64,000 nt of DNA from Rutidosis leptorrhynchoides (GCF_046630445.1 NC_092338.1:340943501-341007500), one strand, 5' to 3'; positions 48,825 to 62,795 are shown, counted from the stretch's first letter. Numbers and translations are program-made. The notes: generated by a model not told the origin, from the letters alone.

Positions 48825-49230
48825 AGTGCTCAATTTTAATTCTCTTATGAAAACACATGTTGATTATTTTTTGATTTTATATAACATCCACATATAATTT
48901 AATAATATTTGTTAGATATAACATATAATTAAACTATTTTTATATAGCAAACCCATGATTCACGATCATTTAACTAGTATTAAATTGATATTCGATCCAT
49001 TGTCATAATTAAATAAATATAAATAATGATATGAATGAACAAAAAACAAATAAAATATTAATATAGGAGTAAATATTAGATCATACTTGATCCATTGCCA
49101 TATATACTCTTGCAAGTTGATTTAGTTAAGCTAAACTTCCAAATATAAATTCCATCTTCACTAATTTGTACACAATGATCTAAGATGGTAAATAACTACT
49201 AACCCTTCATACTCGTACTCATACTCAATA
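48825..49230. other. 3' flank of the GATA gene
   Basis: AT-rich sequence downstream of the GATA stop codon on the minus strand. It should contain the 3' UTR and poly(A) site, but I cannot place them. Nothing else recognisable. Confidence 0.5.
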
Positions 49231-50512
<1,282 letters not shown>

Positions 50513-50825
50513 AAAACTTTTGACGAAATAAAAAGGAGATGAGAGAGTTATAAATAAGAGCAAATATGGAACAAGAATATTATTTATGGAGTGAGACTTG
50601 AAGCAAAGCAGTAACTTTTTTTCTTTCAAATTTGAAACTTTTCTAAATTTGTGTCGGCAAATACAAATAATTCAATTTTAAATATCATCAATCAAGGAGT
50701 AACGGAAACCCCACATGCTGTCTCTATCACATGCATGCGCAAACGTAAATACACGTATATATTTTTTATATACAGTAGCATTTATCTTTATTTATCTTTA
50801 ATAATTATATTAATAATTAAATTAA
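50513..50825 (-). promoter_or_regulatory. 5' UTR and proximal promoter region of the GATA gene
   Basis: Only about 310 bp separate the start codon from the AAT microsatellite and hAT element, so the core promoter must lie here or inside repeats. The minus strand has a CT-rich stretch (CTCTCTCATCTCC) just upstream of the ATG. I cannot assign a TATA box with confidence. Confidence 0.45.
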
Positions 50826-50930
<105 letters not shown>

Positions 50931-52089
50931 GGGCTGTAAACGAGCCGAGCCCGAGCTTGATAGTGTCCGAGCTCGGCTAGTTTAGTTTTCAGAAAGCTCG
51001 AGCTCGAGCTCGGCTCGGTTCGAGCCTTAGATTTTTAGCTCGAGCTTGGCTCGAGATTCATGTGAAAAGCTCGAGCTCGGCTCGTTATAAGCTCTTTTTT
51101 TTTATAGAAAACGAAGAACTCAAGCTCGTTAAGCGATATTCGAGCTCGTTAAACAATATTCGAGCTCATTAAGCAAGCATTTAAATATCCTTTAATCTCA
51201 ATATCTCAACACTATAAATAGAACATAAGTTAATAATAAGTACAATACCATTGAAGAATTTGTAGCTTCTTATAAATTTACAGACCACCTCATAAAATTA
51301 CAAACTCACAAAAGGCATTTAAATAGGTTAGAACTATTTTAAAAACACGTTACATTTATAATAATCATCTCTAAACTCTAAAGAATATAAAACTATGTAT
51401 CTTCAAATTTCAACTTCAGTTAGCCCAAAAGAATAATCACTTGAAATAACCTGCATTATTAAAGAAAATAAACAAATTTATGAGTAGTATGTAAATGACA
51501 TTAAAAAACATTCTGATTGATAGTCAATAAATTGTACAGTAAAATTAAACGTAAAAGAAAACATATGATCTATCTTTGCCTTCAATAATCAAATACCAAA
51601 ATCACCAACAAAATATCTAAACATACGATCTACTGTAATACTTAGTGTTGCAAAAAGCTAAACACCATGTGTAATCTTGTCTTGTGTATAGTAAGATGCC
51701 CTGAAGAATATAAATCGTATGCAGAATCAACAAAATTAACAAAAATATTTGTTTGAATCATATAAAATAAAACATTAGTTTGAATCATCAAATATTAATT
51801 TGGATGCATACATTAAAATATGCTTATAAACAATGAATCGATTCAAAATAAATTACCTGGATTCTTCCTACCTTTGATCAACAAATTTAGAATATATAAG
51901 AAACAATAAATATAAACAAATGATTGAGATTGAAAAAACTACCTTGTTAGAAATTTCAAACACGCAGCTTTGAAACCTTGTTAAACATTTTTTAAAAGAA
52001 AAAAAAAGAGTGTGAGAATTGAAGAGATAAACTTGTAAAATGAAGAAGCAAATAAAGATTAAAGAGTATCTCTGTCTTCTCTCATATTA

Positions 52090-52856
52090 GACAATTTTTA
52101 ACGCGGCGTCAGAGGGGTCCCGTCAGACGCGCTGGCAGTGGGTGACGCCCCCCTGACGCCCCTAGTCAGTCAACCTTTTCACGAAAAAAAAATGCGTCAG
52201 GGTTTCTGATTGGTCCACGTATTTTAATGATTTTAATTTTGTTTTTGTTTTTTTTTATTTAAATTATTTATATTCTTTTCTATATAAACACATCAAAACC
52301 CATCATTTTTAAACCATCAAACTCAATATTTTCTCTCATTTTAACACTTTCATTCAAATATTTTTTTTTGTTTTTTTATTTATTTAAATTATTTATTTTC
52401 TTTTATATATAACCATCAAAACCTATCATTTTTAACACATCAAACTCAATTTTTTCTCTCATTTTAACACTTTCATTCAAATGATTTTTGTTTTGTTTTG
52501 TTTTGTTTTTTTTTATTTGAATTATTTATATTCTTTTCTATATAAACTCATCAAAACCTATCATTTTTAACACATCAAACTCAATAATTTATGTAATGGT
52601 TAAATTTTATGTAATGGTTAATTTTTTATGTAATGGTTAATTTTTATATGTTTTTTAATTAAATGTAATATAATTTGTATGCATAATAAAATAAAAAAGA
52701 AAAAGAAAAAAATAAAACTGGTAGGACCTATTTGACACTGGAGGGGCGTCAGGGTTATTTTGGTGTCAGAGGGTGACACTGCCACGTCAGAGGCAGATTG
52801 CACTTTTTGGCCAAAAAGTGGCCAATCTGCCTGTGACGTCAGGGTTATATATGGTC
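52090..52856. mobile_element. PIF/Harbinger-like MITE nested in the hAT element
   Basis: The left end is GACAATTTTTAACGCGGCGTC and the right end, inverted, is GACCATATATAACCCTGACGTC, flanked by TTA on both sides (52087-52089 and 52857-52859). TTA is the usual PIF/Harbinger duplication. It is 767 bp with no coding capacity. Confidence 0.6.
52235..52590. repeat. Three tandem copies of a roughly 125-bp unit
   Basis: Each unit has ATTATTTAT(A)TTCTTTTCTATATAAAC, ATCAAAACC(C/T)ATCATTTTTAA and CATCAAACTCAAT, then ends in a T-rich stretch. It lies inside the MITE. Confidence 0.8.
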
Positions 52857-53039
52857 TTAGTATCGAATATTACTCCGTAATTATTAATTAGAAAACATTT
52901 AATTGGTTGATATGGGTGGTGGGTGGTGGGTGGTGACAGAGATTTAATGGGGTAAATTGAAAATTTATTGGAAAGTTGGAAAGTCAATTTTGAGAAATGC
53001 ATGGACATAGATTTCGAACTGAATTACTCCGTAAAATAA

Positions 53040-53147
<108 letters not shown>

Positions 53148-53329
53148 CTCGTTTAGGCTCGCGAGCTTAAACGAGCTCGACACGTGAAGCTCGAGATCGA
53201 GCTCGATTATTAAACGAGCCCTATGTTAAGCTCGAACTCGGGCTCGAGCTCGTTTAGGCTCGGCTCGAATCGAGCTTTTAACGAGCCGAGCTCGAGTAGT
53301 TTGCGAGTAGCTTGGCTCATTTACAGCCC

Positions 53330-53374
<45 letters not shown>
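53330..53374. repeat. (AAT)n microsatellite, right of the hAT element
   Basis: About 45 bp of AAT units continuing the repeat that ends at 50930. Confidence 0.93.
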
Positions 53375-53375
<1 letters not shown>

Positions 53376-53718
53376 ACTGATGAGTTTGTGAGATACACAA
53401 AGTTAATAGTAATTCTATGGGAGTTAATTTCCTTACATAAGTATCGTAATTTTGCATGATAATTCCTAAACATGAAGAATGTATTGTTATGTATTTAAAA
53501 TTTTAAAAGGTAGAGTGTTCTGTTTGTGACATTTTAAATGTAAAATGAAATATTTAAAAGTGTTAGAAGCATATTAATGCAACCTGCGAAAAATTCAAAG
53601 GATAACGTACATATTTTCTTGGTTTCATCAAAATTTCAAATCAGTTTGAATATTTAAAGTCGGAAAAGATGAAAAGGAACAATCATTTTTCAGAAGTCAT
53701 GCCAACAATATCATTGAT
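53375..53718. other. Unassigned intergenic sequence
   Basis: AT-rich, without an ORF or repeat that I recognise. Confidence 0.5.
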
Positions 53719-53726
53719 AGTAATAC

Positions 53727-54139
53727 CAGTGTTCTAAAAAAACTCGATTACTCGTCGATTAATCTTCAATTAATCATTTTTAGGAGCAATTCGTTCCGAT
53801 TTTCAAAAATCCGTTTAATTTAACGGTCAACGTCAATTGATGAATCAAAATCAAATTTTGTAATCAAAGTCAGTTAAAGTCAAAATGGTTAACATTTTAA
53901 CATGAATTTAAACTAAAATTTTATGGTTTTGAAGCAAAATGAAAAATTTTATACTGTTATGTTAAAAACTATCTATATATTTATGGTTTTTTTCTATAGT
54001 TACACACTTATTTTTTAAAATTTAATATTTAAATGTATACAGTACAATTCGATTAATCTCGGATTAATCTCCGAATTACCGATTAGTCCTTCCAAAGTCC
54101 TAACGGATTAATCCCCGAATAGCGAATTTTACAACCTTA
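53727..54139. mobile_element. hAT-type MITE with an 8-bp duplication
   Basis: 413 bp flanked by AGTAATAC on both sides (53719-53726 and 54140-54147). Ends are CAGTGTTCTAAAA and, inverted, TAAGGTTGTAAAA. Internal GGATTAATC/GATTAATC motifs recur in both orientations. An 8-bp duplication and CAG-like ends fit hAT. Confidence 0.82.
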
Positions 54140-54159
54140 AGTAATACTAATATTTATTA

Positions 54160-55243
54160 GAGCACATGGTATGGTCACTCTTCTCCAACGTTTCTCATAA
54201 CCCGCGTTGGGGATGGGGTGGGAGACGACACCACAGCGGTGTCCTTGGCCGCCCACCTTCAAAAACTCGACGCTGAAATGTGATCTTTTCATGTTTGAAT
54301 TTTTCAAAATACATCCGTTAGATTCTTTATATATTTATTTTTAATCAATTTTTACTCCTATAAATCACTCATTTATCATTTTTTCTAAACAAAAACAAAA
54401 AACACTATCAATGTTTTCTACTTTTCCTCTTCATATATAATATAATTCTATTAAATAATGTTGTCACCTTCGTCTACCAATGATGAATATGAATTAATAG
54501 CGTTCAATTTGATAGATAGTGTCTACGATTCTGAAGATGATGAGTTAAATTCAACTGCTACATCACATACTCGTCGTGAACATCAAGAGGCTCATGGGTG
54601 ATTATTTTGTAGAAAATTGCAAGTATACTTCTGACAATTTGAAACAAAAATTTCGGATGAGAAAACGTGTTTTTCTCAGAATTATAACGACATTCTAGAT
54701 TACGCCACAAATCCGCTACGCTACTATTTTAGATTGTTTCATCGAAGACGCGACAACTAATGTATACGTGCATCATATTATACAACATGATTGTTGAAGA
54801 GAACGATTATAACATAGCGGGGAATGAATTAATGTATGAACCGGTTCGTAATATGCAGCGCACTTGGATCGAGGGGTGTAAGGTTCACGATCGAAGAAAT
54901 AAGGAACTACGTACGTGATCGAGAAGCACACAGGGGATTACGACATGATTTGGTTGAATATTTTTGAGAATGAATGTTAATTTTATGATTTTTAGCTTAT
55001 TTATGAATTATTAATTTTTTTATATTAATTGATGAAATATTTTTTAAAGTTTAAATTGTTTAATTTAAATATTTTATTTTAATAAAATGAAATAATTAAA
55101 ATTTTTAAGTATTAAACATTAACGAAAAAACTCAAATGAACGTTGAAAATAGACATCGAACTTCATTTTCTTTCTTTTCAATCACTTTAAGTGTTTCAGG
55201 ACTTCTGGAAATAAACACTGAAGAATACTCCGTGCCCGTGCTC
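54160..55243 (+). mobile_element. Internally deleted PIF/Harbinger element
   Basis: The termini GAGCACATGGTATGG (left) and GAGCACGGGCACGGAG (right, inverted) are flanked by TTA on both sides (54157-54159 and 55244-55246). It encloses remnants of a Harbinger transposase, so family, target site and termini agree. At 1.08 kb it is much shorter than autonomous members. Confidence 0.75.
54458..54966 (+). pseudogene. Harbinger transposase remnant
   Basis: Starts MLSPSSTNDEYELIAFNLID. Broken frames follow, with matches to the N-terminal part (a NPLRYYFRLFHRRRD segment). After a deletion comes the C-terminal part (ILYNMIVEENDYNIAGNELM, then a REAHRGLRHDLVEYF-like end). The catalytic DDE region between them is missing, and stops and frameshifts are present. 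Confidence 0.65.
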
Positions 55244-55246
55244 TTA

Positions 55247-55558
55247 GTAATATCTATGATAAAAAGTGTATCTAGTTATGTGGATTACCAATTACCAATA
55301 TTGTCTTTGAGAAAAGGGAGGGAAAGCTCGTTCGAATTAAATTAGTGGAGTAGAAAGATAAGTAAATGAGACTGTGAGGTAGATGGGATATCATTGATAT
55401 TGGTTGGGTTATTACGATCTTATTTCCCTAGAACAATATATAAATAAATATGATGAGCACTTTTTATCAAGGGTAATGATAAATTTATTTCACTTCCACA
55501 TTAAGAACTTATATCGTATAATTCTTGAAATCAATCCCTATGTCTTCAAGTAGAAAGA
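55247..55558. other. Unassigned sequence between the Harbinger and CACTA relics
   Basis: No coding or repeat signature that I can support. Confidence 0.5.
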
Positions 55559-55867
55559 GACTATAAAAAAAATGAGCTTTAGTGACGAGAGTTAATGTTC
55601 ACTAATAATACTAAATTGGTCACTAAATTGAGTTAGTGATCAAAATAAGTTGATCACTTCTCGTCACTATAGATCCGTTACAAAATATTTTTAGAGACCA
55701 TAACACTAAAATTGGTCACTATATTGACCATTTGTTTGGTCACTAATATCGTATAGTGACCAAATTTTAGTGACCACTTTTTTAATGGTAACTAAATAGC
55801 ATTATTAGTGACTAAATTATGAGTTGTCACTAAAAGATCGTCACAAATGAACATTTTTCTTGTAGTG
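55559..55867. mobile_element. CACTA-type MITE (309 bp)
   Basis: The right end, inverted, reads CACTACAAGAAAAATG, the CACTA signature. The left end ACTATAAAAAAAATGAGC is a decayed inverted copy. Subterminal TAGTGACCAA/TTGGTCACTA motifs alternate in both orientations through the element. No ORF. Confidence 0.75.
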
Positions 55868-55902
55868 AAAGATGATTTTCTCTTTCCATCAGTGGAAAAT
55901 TT

Positions 55903-56268
55903 TGTTGGAGTGCGAAACGAGTTAAACAAGGGTTTGAAAAAAAAGGAAGAATTCGGTTCACCAGTGGAGGCGCGCCGCGGCCTATCCTAGGCGCGACGCG
56001 GTCTAGAGTGTGAACAAGGGGTCAAGACGAAAAAGCTACTGTTTTGGTTTTTGCCTTAGAGGCGCGGCGCGGCCCTCTATGGGCGCGGCGCGGCTTCGTC
56101 TGCGAGTAAGTTTCCAAAATCGAGTTTTCTTGTTCCGAAAGCTATTTCTTTGTTTAGTTTTGCCTATTTAAGCATCTTATTGTAACCCAAACATGTATCC
56201 ACGAATTTTATCAATAAAGAACTCTCTTTGGTTGCCGAGGATTAAAGTAATCATTCGTGATTACATAT
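55903..56268 (+). repeat. 5' LTR of copia element H, first part
   Basis: Runs from TGTTGGAGTGCG to the CATAT target (56264-56268) of LTR G. It has a TATTTAAG box (about 56163) and an AATAAAG poly(A) signal (about 56213). The LTR resumes at 59295 and ends at about 59432. Confidence 0.7.
55970..56093. promoter_or_regulatory. Two pairs of GCGCG-N-CGCGG motifs, each pair 21 bp apart (copia LTR)
   Basis: Motifs at 55970-55980, 55991-56001, 56062-56072 and 56083-56093, with central base C, A, G and G. Within each pair the spacing is exactly 21 bp, two helical turns. They lie 70-190 bp upstream of TATTTAAG. The core is shared with the solo LTR at 48685-48789. Confidence 0.6.
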
Positions 56269-57101
56269 AATGTGACGATCGCTCTAAATCCATATGGACG
56301 AACACGTCATTCATTGATTTCATTGCGAGGTATTTGACCTCTATGTGATACGTTTTGTAACATTGCATTCGTTTGAAAAGGTATTTCATAAATGAATATA
56401 TAAATTCCAGGTTTTTAACATCTGATGATTTCTACGTATAGACAATCACCATTTAAATGGTTTACAATAATACATCTGTTGACAATACAGTCAAAATAAG
56501 ATACATGGTAATGGTTTGGTGAATGCAAGTTTCTTGTATATCGCATGTATGACTCCAAGCACATATCTTGTATCACGTATAAGCAAACAGCGGAAGACTT
56601 CTAGAATCCTGAGAATAAACATGCTTCAAGTGTCAACACAAAGGTTGGTGAGTTCATAGTTTTAATATTACACATAATCCGTATATCAATGTGGATTACA
56701 AAAGTTCAGTTGTTTTATTCAAAACGTTTATCAATAGGTTTTACATAAAAGGTGGATCACAAGATTTCAGTTGTTTCATCCGAAACGTTTATCAATCGGT
56801 TCTACAAAATTGAGCACCCTGGTAACTAAACTTTAATGCTTATATAATTTGTACCCTTTGTATAATCATCTTAATAATACACGCAAACCAACGTGTACGC
56901 TTCTCAAATAGCATACGTCCGTTAAAAGGCTAGCGCTCTAGCTCGGACGGGGATATCAAGCCCTATGGATCCATATACTACTACTCGCGCCCACCAGTTC
57001 TTATAACTGGCAGTTACTAGTTACCAAAGCTAAGGGATTTTCGGTTCAAACTCGGTGTAGAATTTAGTATGTACTTGTATCCATTGCGTTTAAAATAAAG
57101 T

Positions 57102-57630
57102 GCATGTATTCTCAGCCCAAAAATATAGATTGCAAAAGCAATTAAAAAGGGAGCTATGAAACTCACGCATATAAATATTGTATTTTCAGTATTTATAAAC
57201 AGTCGCATGTATTCTCAGCCCAAAAATATATTGAGTAAAAGGGATCATATGAAACTCACACATATAAATATTGTATACCGGTTAATAAAACATTTGCATG
57301 TATTCTCAGCCCAAAAATGTAGAGAGTAAAAGGGATCTTATGAAACTCACACATATAAATATTGTATATCGGTTAATAAAACATTTGCATGTATTCTCAG
57401 CCCAAAAATGTAGAGAGTAAAAGGGATCTTATGAAACTCACACATATAAATATTGTATATCGGTTAATAAAACATTTGCATGTATTCTCAGCCCAAAAAT
57501 GTAGAGAGTAAAAGGGATCTTATGAAACTCACACATATAAATATTGTATATCGGTTAATAAAACATTTGCATGTATTCTCAGCCCAAAAATGTAGAGAGT
57601 AAAAGGGATCTTATGAAACTCACAGTTAAA
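57102..57630 (-). repeat. Tandem repeat, six copies, period 91 bp, in LTR G
   Basis: Units start GCATGTATTCTCAGCCC at 57102, 57205, 57296, 57387, 57478 and 57569. The last four spacings are exactly 91 bp and the units near-identical, so the expansion is recent. On the minus strand each unit contains the donor-like GTGAGTTTCAT block that occurs once in other Tekay LTRs. Confidence 0.93.
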
Positions 57631-57890
57631 TATTGATATACAATATTGTAGGAAAGCACGTAGACGCATCGGAGATAATAAACACGAGGTTTGATTCACA
57701 AAAATACCCCCGAACATTACCCATAACCTCTTTGGCAATAACCCATATTTTCCTTAGCTCTAGCTCGCTCGGAAACTCGTTTTGAAAATTACTTGGACAG
57801 TACTCCGTCGTAATATTTTATGTACATTATTATTTTTGTATCGCAAAAATAATAATACTAATAATAAGATTAATAAGATTAATAATAATC

Positions 57891-57891
<1 letters not shown>

Positions 57892-57963
<72 letters not shown>
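57892..57963. repeat. (AAT)n microsatellite
   Basis: About 72 bp of AAT units at the left edge of the E-like LTR fragment. Confidence 0.95.
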
Positions 57964-57965
<2 letters not shown>

Positions 57966-57966
<1 letters not shown>

Positions 57967-58576
57967 TTATACGGAGTAATATATATTTGTGTATGTGTGT
58001 TTGATTTTTCATTCGAGCAAAACACCTGAATTTATAGTACCTGGCCTGGAATCTGGAGTCATGCGACTCGCATGGAAATGGCCTTCTGGCCATGCGACTC
58101 GCATGAGGACCAGGGACAGCTCACATTGTTTTGGCTCCTAGCTTGTCGACATAATATAAAATAAATATAAATATATAAATAATTAATATAATTATTTATA
58201 TATTATATTTTATTCTTGTGCATAGTAGACTAGATATTTTTGGTCCGTTGCGTCGGGCGTTTCTTCTTGACTCGGGTCCCGGTTCCGGATTTTCAGACGT
58301 CCTTGCGTACTATTTTATATCGTGTACTTTGCGTTCCGCAACTTGTACTCTTGTCATTTTTAGACGTTCTTCATCAATAATTTGAACCTTTTTAATTGTA
58401 TCTTGTACATTTGAGCATTTTGGACCTTTCCGTCTTCAATTCTTCGTTTTCGCCTTTTGTCTTCGCACTTATTAAATATAAACGAATATTACTTGAATAT
58501 GGAACAATTACAACTAAAATCCTGTCTTTCTTGGGGGATAATGCTATGAAATATATGTTCCTTTTTAGCCTTATCA
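57966..58576 (-). mobile_element. E-like LTR fragment nested in LTR G
   Basis: Homologous to 3590-4196 of E. The right end CCTTATCA is an LTR start in reverse (TGATAAGGC). It has the palindrome pair and TATAAATT (58029-58036, minus). The rest of the LTR beyond the microsatellite is missing. Confidence 0.75.
58060..58105. promoter_or_regulatory. Paired palindromes, 31 bp apart, next to a TATA box (E-like LTR fragment)
   Basis: Two perfect CATGCGACTCGCATG copies at 58060-58074 and 58091-58105, centres 58067 and 58098. The minus-strand TATA starts at 58036, 31 bp from the nearer centre. The only pair that is off by one from the 32-bp rule. Confidence 0.72.
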
Positions 58577-59432
58577 ATAGCCTTAAATTATCCCTTAATT
58601 ATATCACTCAAAGTGTATCTTAAACTTTCGAGTGTTTTGGTCATTTACTTCTATAAATCATCGTCTCGCTATTTGTTAAAATACATTTTTATAATAGCGT
58701 TTTACTGTAGCAAAGTTACTGAAGCAAAGTCAAATTTTACTGTAGCAAAGTCAATTTCACTGTAGCAAATAGTGATTTTCGAAAACACTGTAGCATTTTG
58801 AGTAATGTGGCAATTTGAAAACACTGTAACAAATTAGTGTTTAACTGGTTCATCTTAAACGCTTTAGTTAACTTATCTAAATATCAATTGAATCAATAAA
58901 CGAATGTTACTATCGTTTATTATATATATGTATATATCTTTTTAATATACATAAATCAGTTTTTAAATACACATTGGAAGTTATTTATAAATAAATTTTA
59001 ATAATAAATATTTCAACTTATCATATACATTCAAATAGATATTTAAACCAATAAGTTTAATGTACGGTATCAAACAATTAATACATTGTTACCTTTTCAT
59101 GTTATAGTATATATGTATCTATTTACATATAATTGTTCGCGAATCGTCGAAAACAACCGAAGGGTATTTAAATATATAAAAGTAATTCAAAAATTTTGAG
59201 ATTCAGTTTTACAGACTTTGCTTATCGTGTCGGAAATGTTAATCATACAAAGATTAAGTTTAAATTTAGTCGAAATTTCTGGGTCATCACATATAACCTC
59301 GTTAAATTCTCTTGTCTTTATCGTTTCTTGCTAGTTTCTTCGTATACATCAACTATTTTCGTTTATTGTAAGTGGGTTTGATAACCTAGGGTTATCAAGT
59401 CTTGTTAGGGCTCACGCTTCAATCCTAATAAG

Positions 59433-59444
59433 TGGTATCCGAGC
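59433..59444 (+). other. tRNA-iMet-type primer binding site of copia element H
   Basis: TGGTATCCGAGC, one base different from the usual TGGTATCAGAGC, 24 bases before the gag start codon. Confidence 0.8.
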
Positions 59445-59467
59445 TTCGGTTCGGTTTTACGGGAACA

Positions 59468-60297
59468 ATGGCGGAAAAGAATGATGTGAAGATTGATAAG
59501 TTTGATGGGAATGATTTTAGCTTTTAGAAGATGCAAATTGAAGATGTGCTCTATCAAAAGAAGCTTTACCAACCGTTAAAGGGTGTTAAACCGGAAGAGA
59601 TAACTCAAGGCGAGTGGGAGTTGTTGGATAGGCAAGCCCTAGGAGTTGTTCGACTTTCTCTGGCCAAGAACGTTGCTTACAACATCGTGGGTAAAACCAC
59701 AACGGCGGGATTGCTTGCGGCTTTATCTAACATGTATGAAAAGCCATCTGCTTTGAATAAAGTTTTCTTGATTCGGCAATTGGTGAAGGCTAGGATGATG
59801 GAGGGTTCCTCGACGGCGGATCATGTTAACGAATTTAATTCGATTTTAACACGGTTGAAATCCATGAATATTAAATTCGATGATGAGCTTGAGGCGTTGT
59901 TTTTGCTATCTTCATTGCCCGAGAGTTGGGCCGGTACGGTTACGGCGATTAGTGGTTCAACCGAAACTACTAAGTTAACTTTTGAAGGAATCCGGAATTT
60001 GATTCTTAGCGAAGGTATTCGTAGGAAAGATTCAAATGGAAGTTCGGGTTCGGCTCTAAGTGTTAGTCGGGGAAGAGCTAGGTCAAGAAGTCCGTCAAGG
60101 AGCAAGAACGTGGTGTGTTGGAATTGTCAACAAGTTGGTCACTATAAGTCAAAGTGCCCGAGTCTTAAGTCGGGTGGGAGCGTATCGACTGTGGTGATCG
60201 AAGATGCGTTGATGTGCCAAAAAGAGGTTCTTGATGAATCTTGGGTTTTAGATTCGGGTGCCTCGTATCATGTTATCCCATTCATGAACGAGATGGT
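59468..60297 (+). pseudogene. Copia gag with zinc knuckle and start of protease (element H)
   Basis: Starts MAEKNDVKIDKFDGNDFSF. A TAG at 59525-59527 stands where copia gags have tryptophan (TGG to TAG). The frame then stays open: the UBN2-type capsid (LYQPLKG, DRQALGVVRLSLAKNVAYNI, SSTADHVNEFNSILTRLKSM, LLSSLPESW), an RS-rich basic stretch (SRGRARSRSPSRSK), and the knuckle CWNCQQVGHYKSKC (CX2CX4HX4C). The protease start WVLDSGASYHV has its catalytic aspartate. LTR F interrupts the frame at 60297. Apart from one stop it is well preserved. Confidence 0.9.
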
Positions 60298-60500
60298 TGT
60301 AGTGACCCGAACTTTTCCATGTTTATATATATTAAATGAAATTGATATTTATATGATTAAGTGTTTCCAACATGTTAAGCAATCAAACTTGTTAAGACTT
60401 GATTAATTGAAATAGGTTTTATATAGACAATTGACCACCCAAGTTGACTGGTGATTCACGAACGTTAAAACTTGTAAAAACTATATGATGTCATATATAT

Positions 60501-60506
<6 letters not shown>

Positions 60507-60567
<61 letters not shown>
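60507..60567. repeat. (AT)n microsatellite in LTR F
   Basis: About 60 bp of TA units. Confidence 0.95.
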
Positions 60568-60574
<7 letters not shown>

Positions 60575-62795
60575 ATAGTTAACATGGTATTATGATAAGT
60601 AAACATATCATTAGGTATATTAACAATGAACTACATATGTAAAAACAAGACTACTAACGTAATGATTTCGAAACGAGGCATATATGTAACGATTATCGTT
60701 GTAACGACATTTAATTGTATATATATCATATTAAGATATATTAATACATCATAATATCATGTTAATGTAATAATTTAACATCTCATTTGATATAATAAAC
60801 AATGGGTTAACAACACTTAACAAGATCGTTAACCTAAAGGTTTCAAAACAACACTTACATGTAACGACTAACGATGACTTAATGACTCAGTTAAAATGTA
60901 TATACATGTAGTGTTTTAATATGTATTCATTCACTTTTGAAAGACTTCAAGACACTTATCAAAATACTTCTACTTAACAAAAATGCTTACAATTACATCC
61001 TCGTTCAGTTTCATCAACAATTCTACTCGTATGCACCCGTATTCGTACTCGTACAAAACACAGCTTTTAGATGTATGTACTATTGGTATATACACTCCAA
61101 TGATCAGCTCTTAGCAGCTCATGTGAGTCACCTAACATATGTGGGAACCATCATTTGGCAACTAGCATGAAATATCTCATAAAATTACAAAAATATTAGT
61201 AATCATTCATGACTTATTTACATGTAAACAAAATTACACATCCTTTATATCTAATCCATATACCAACGACCAAAAACACCTACAAACACTTTCATTCTTC
61301 AATTTTCTTCATCTAATTGATCTCTCTCAAGTTCTAAGTGTTCTTCATAAATTCTATAAGTTCTAGTTTCATAAAATCAAGAATACTTCCAAGTTTGCTA
61401 GCTTACTTCCAATCTTGTAAAGTGATCATCCAACCTCAAGAAATCTTTCTTATTTACAGTAATATATCTTTCTAATACAAGGTAATACTCATATTCAAAC
61501 TTTGATTCAATTTCTATAACTATAACAATCTTATTTCGAGTGGAAATCTTACTTGAACTTGTTTTCGTGTCATGATTCTGCTTCAAGAACTTTCAAGCCA
61601 TCCAAGGATCCTTTAAAGCTAGATCTATTTTTCTCATTTCCAGTATGTTCATCCACAAAACTTGAGGTAGTAATGATGTTCATAACATCATTCGATTCAT
61701 ATATATATAACTACCTTATTCGAAGGTTTAAACTTGAAATCACTAGAACATAGTTTAGTTAATTCTAAAATTGTTCCCAAACAAAAGTTAATCCTTTTAA
61801 CTTGACTTTTAAAATCAACTAGACACATGTTCTAGATCTATATGATATGCTAACTTAATGATTTAAAAACCTGAAAACACGAAAAACACCGTAAAACTGG
61901 ATATACGCCGTCGTAGTAACACCGCGGACTGTTTTGGGTTAGTTAATTAAAAACTATGATAAACTTTGATTTAAAAGTTGTTCTTCTGGGAAAATGATTT
62001 TTCTTATGAACATGAAACTATATCCAAAAATCATGGTTAAACTCAAAGTGGAAGTATGTTTTCCAAAATGGTCATCTAGACGTCGTTCTTTCGATTGAAA
62101 TGACTACCTTTAAAAAAATGACTTGTAACCTATATTTCTGACTATAAACTTATACTTTTTCTGTATATATTCATAAACTTAAGTTCAATATGAAACCATA
62201 GCAATTGGATTCACTCAAAACGGATTTAAAACGAAGAAGTTATGGGTAAAACAAGATTGGATATTTTTGCTTGTTGTAGCTACGTGAAAATTGGTAACAA
62301 ATCTATATTAATCATATCCTAGCTAACTTGTATTGTATTATACATGTATTCTAATATATTATTTAATCTTGGGATACCATAGACACGTATGCAAATATTT
62401 TGACATATCATATCGACCCTTCTATATATATTATTTGGAACAACCATAGACACTCTATATGCAGTAATGTTGGAGTTAGCTATACAGGGTTGAGGTTGAT
62501 TCCAAAAATATATATACTTTGAGTTGTGATCTAGCCTGAGACGTGTATACACTGGGTCGTGGATTGGGTCAAGATAATATATATCAATTTATTTTCTGTA
62601 CATCTAACTATGGAAAACTAGTTGTGGGTTACTAACGAGGACATCTGACTTAATAAACTTAAAACATTAAAACGTATTAAAAATGTTGTAAATATATTTT
62701 GAACATACTTTGATATATATGTACATATTTTTTATAGGTTCGTGAATCGACCAGTGGCCAAGTCTTACTTCCCGATGAAGTAAAAATCTGTGAAA

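Larger units (their letters stand above)
56269..59289 (-). mobile_element. Solo Tekay-like LTR G in the copia LTR
   Basis: Flanked by CATAT on both sides (56264-56268 and 59290-59294). The minus strand starts TGATGACCCAGAAATTTCG, a Tekay LTR start, and ends near GTCACATT, matching the end of LTR F. It has the acceptor-like block with a decayed hairpin (56633-56648; AG at 56609) and an amplified donor-like block (57102-57630). An E-like LTR fragment lies inside. No internal region: it formed by LTR-LTR recombination. Confidence 0.85.
55903..60297 (+). mobile_element. Element H: Ty1/copia element, 5' part, disrupted by LTRs G and F
   Basis: The 5' LTR starts TGTTGGAGTGCG, is split by solo LTR G, and ends before the primer site at 59433. 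A gag ORF follows and is cut at 60297 by the LTR of element F. The remainder of pol, if present, would lie beyond F outside the window. Without G, the LTR is about 500 bp, normal for copia. Confidence 0.8.

Noticed and set aside
57102..57630. Regular repeats with constant period, CRISPR-like at first sight
   Set aside because: Units are contiguous and near-identical with no unique spacers, in a plant LTR. A tandem duplication explains them.
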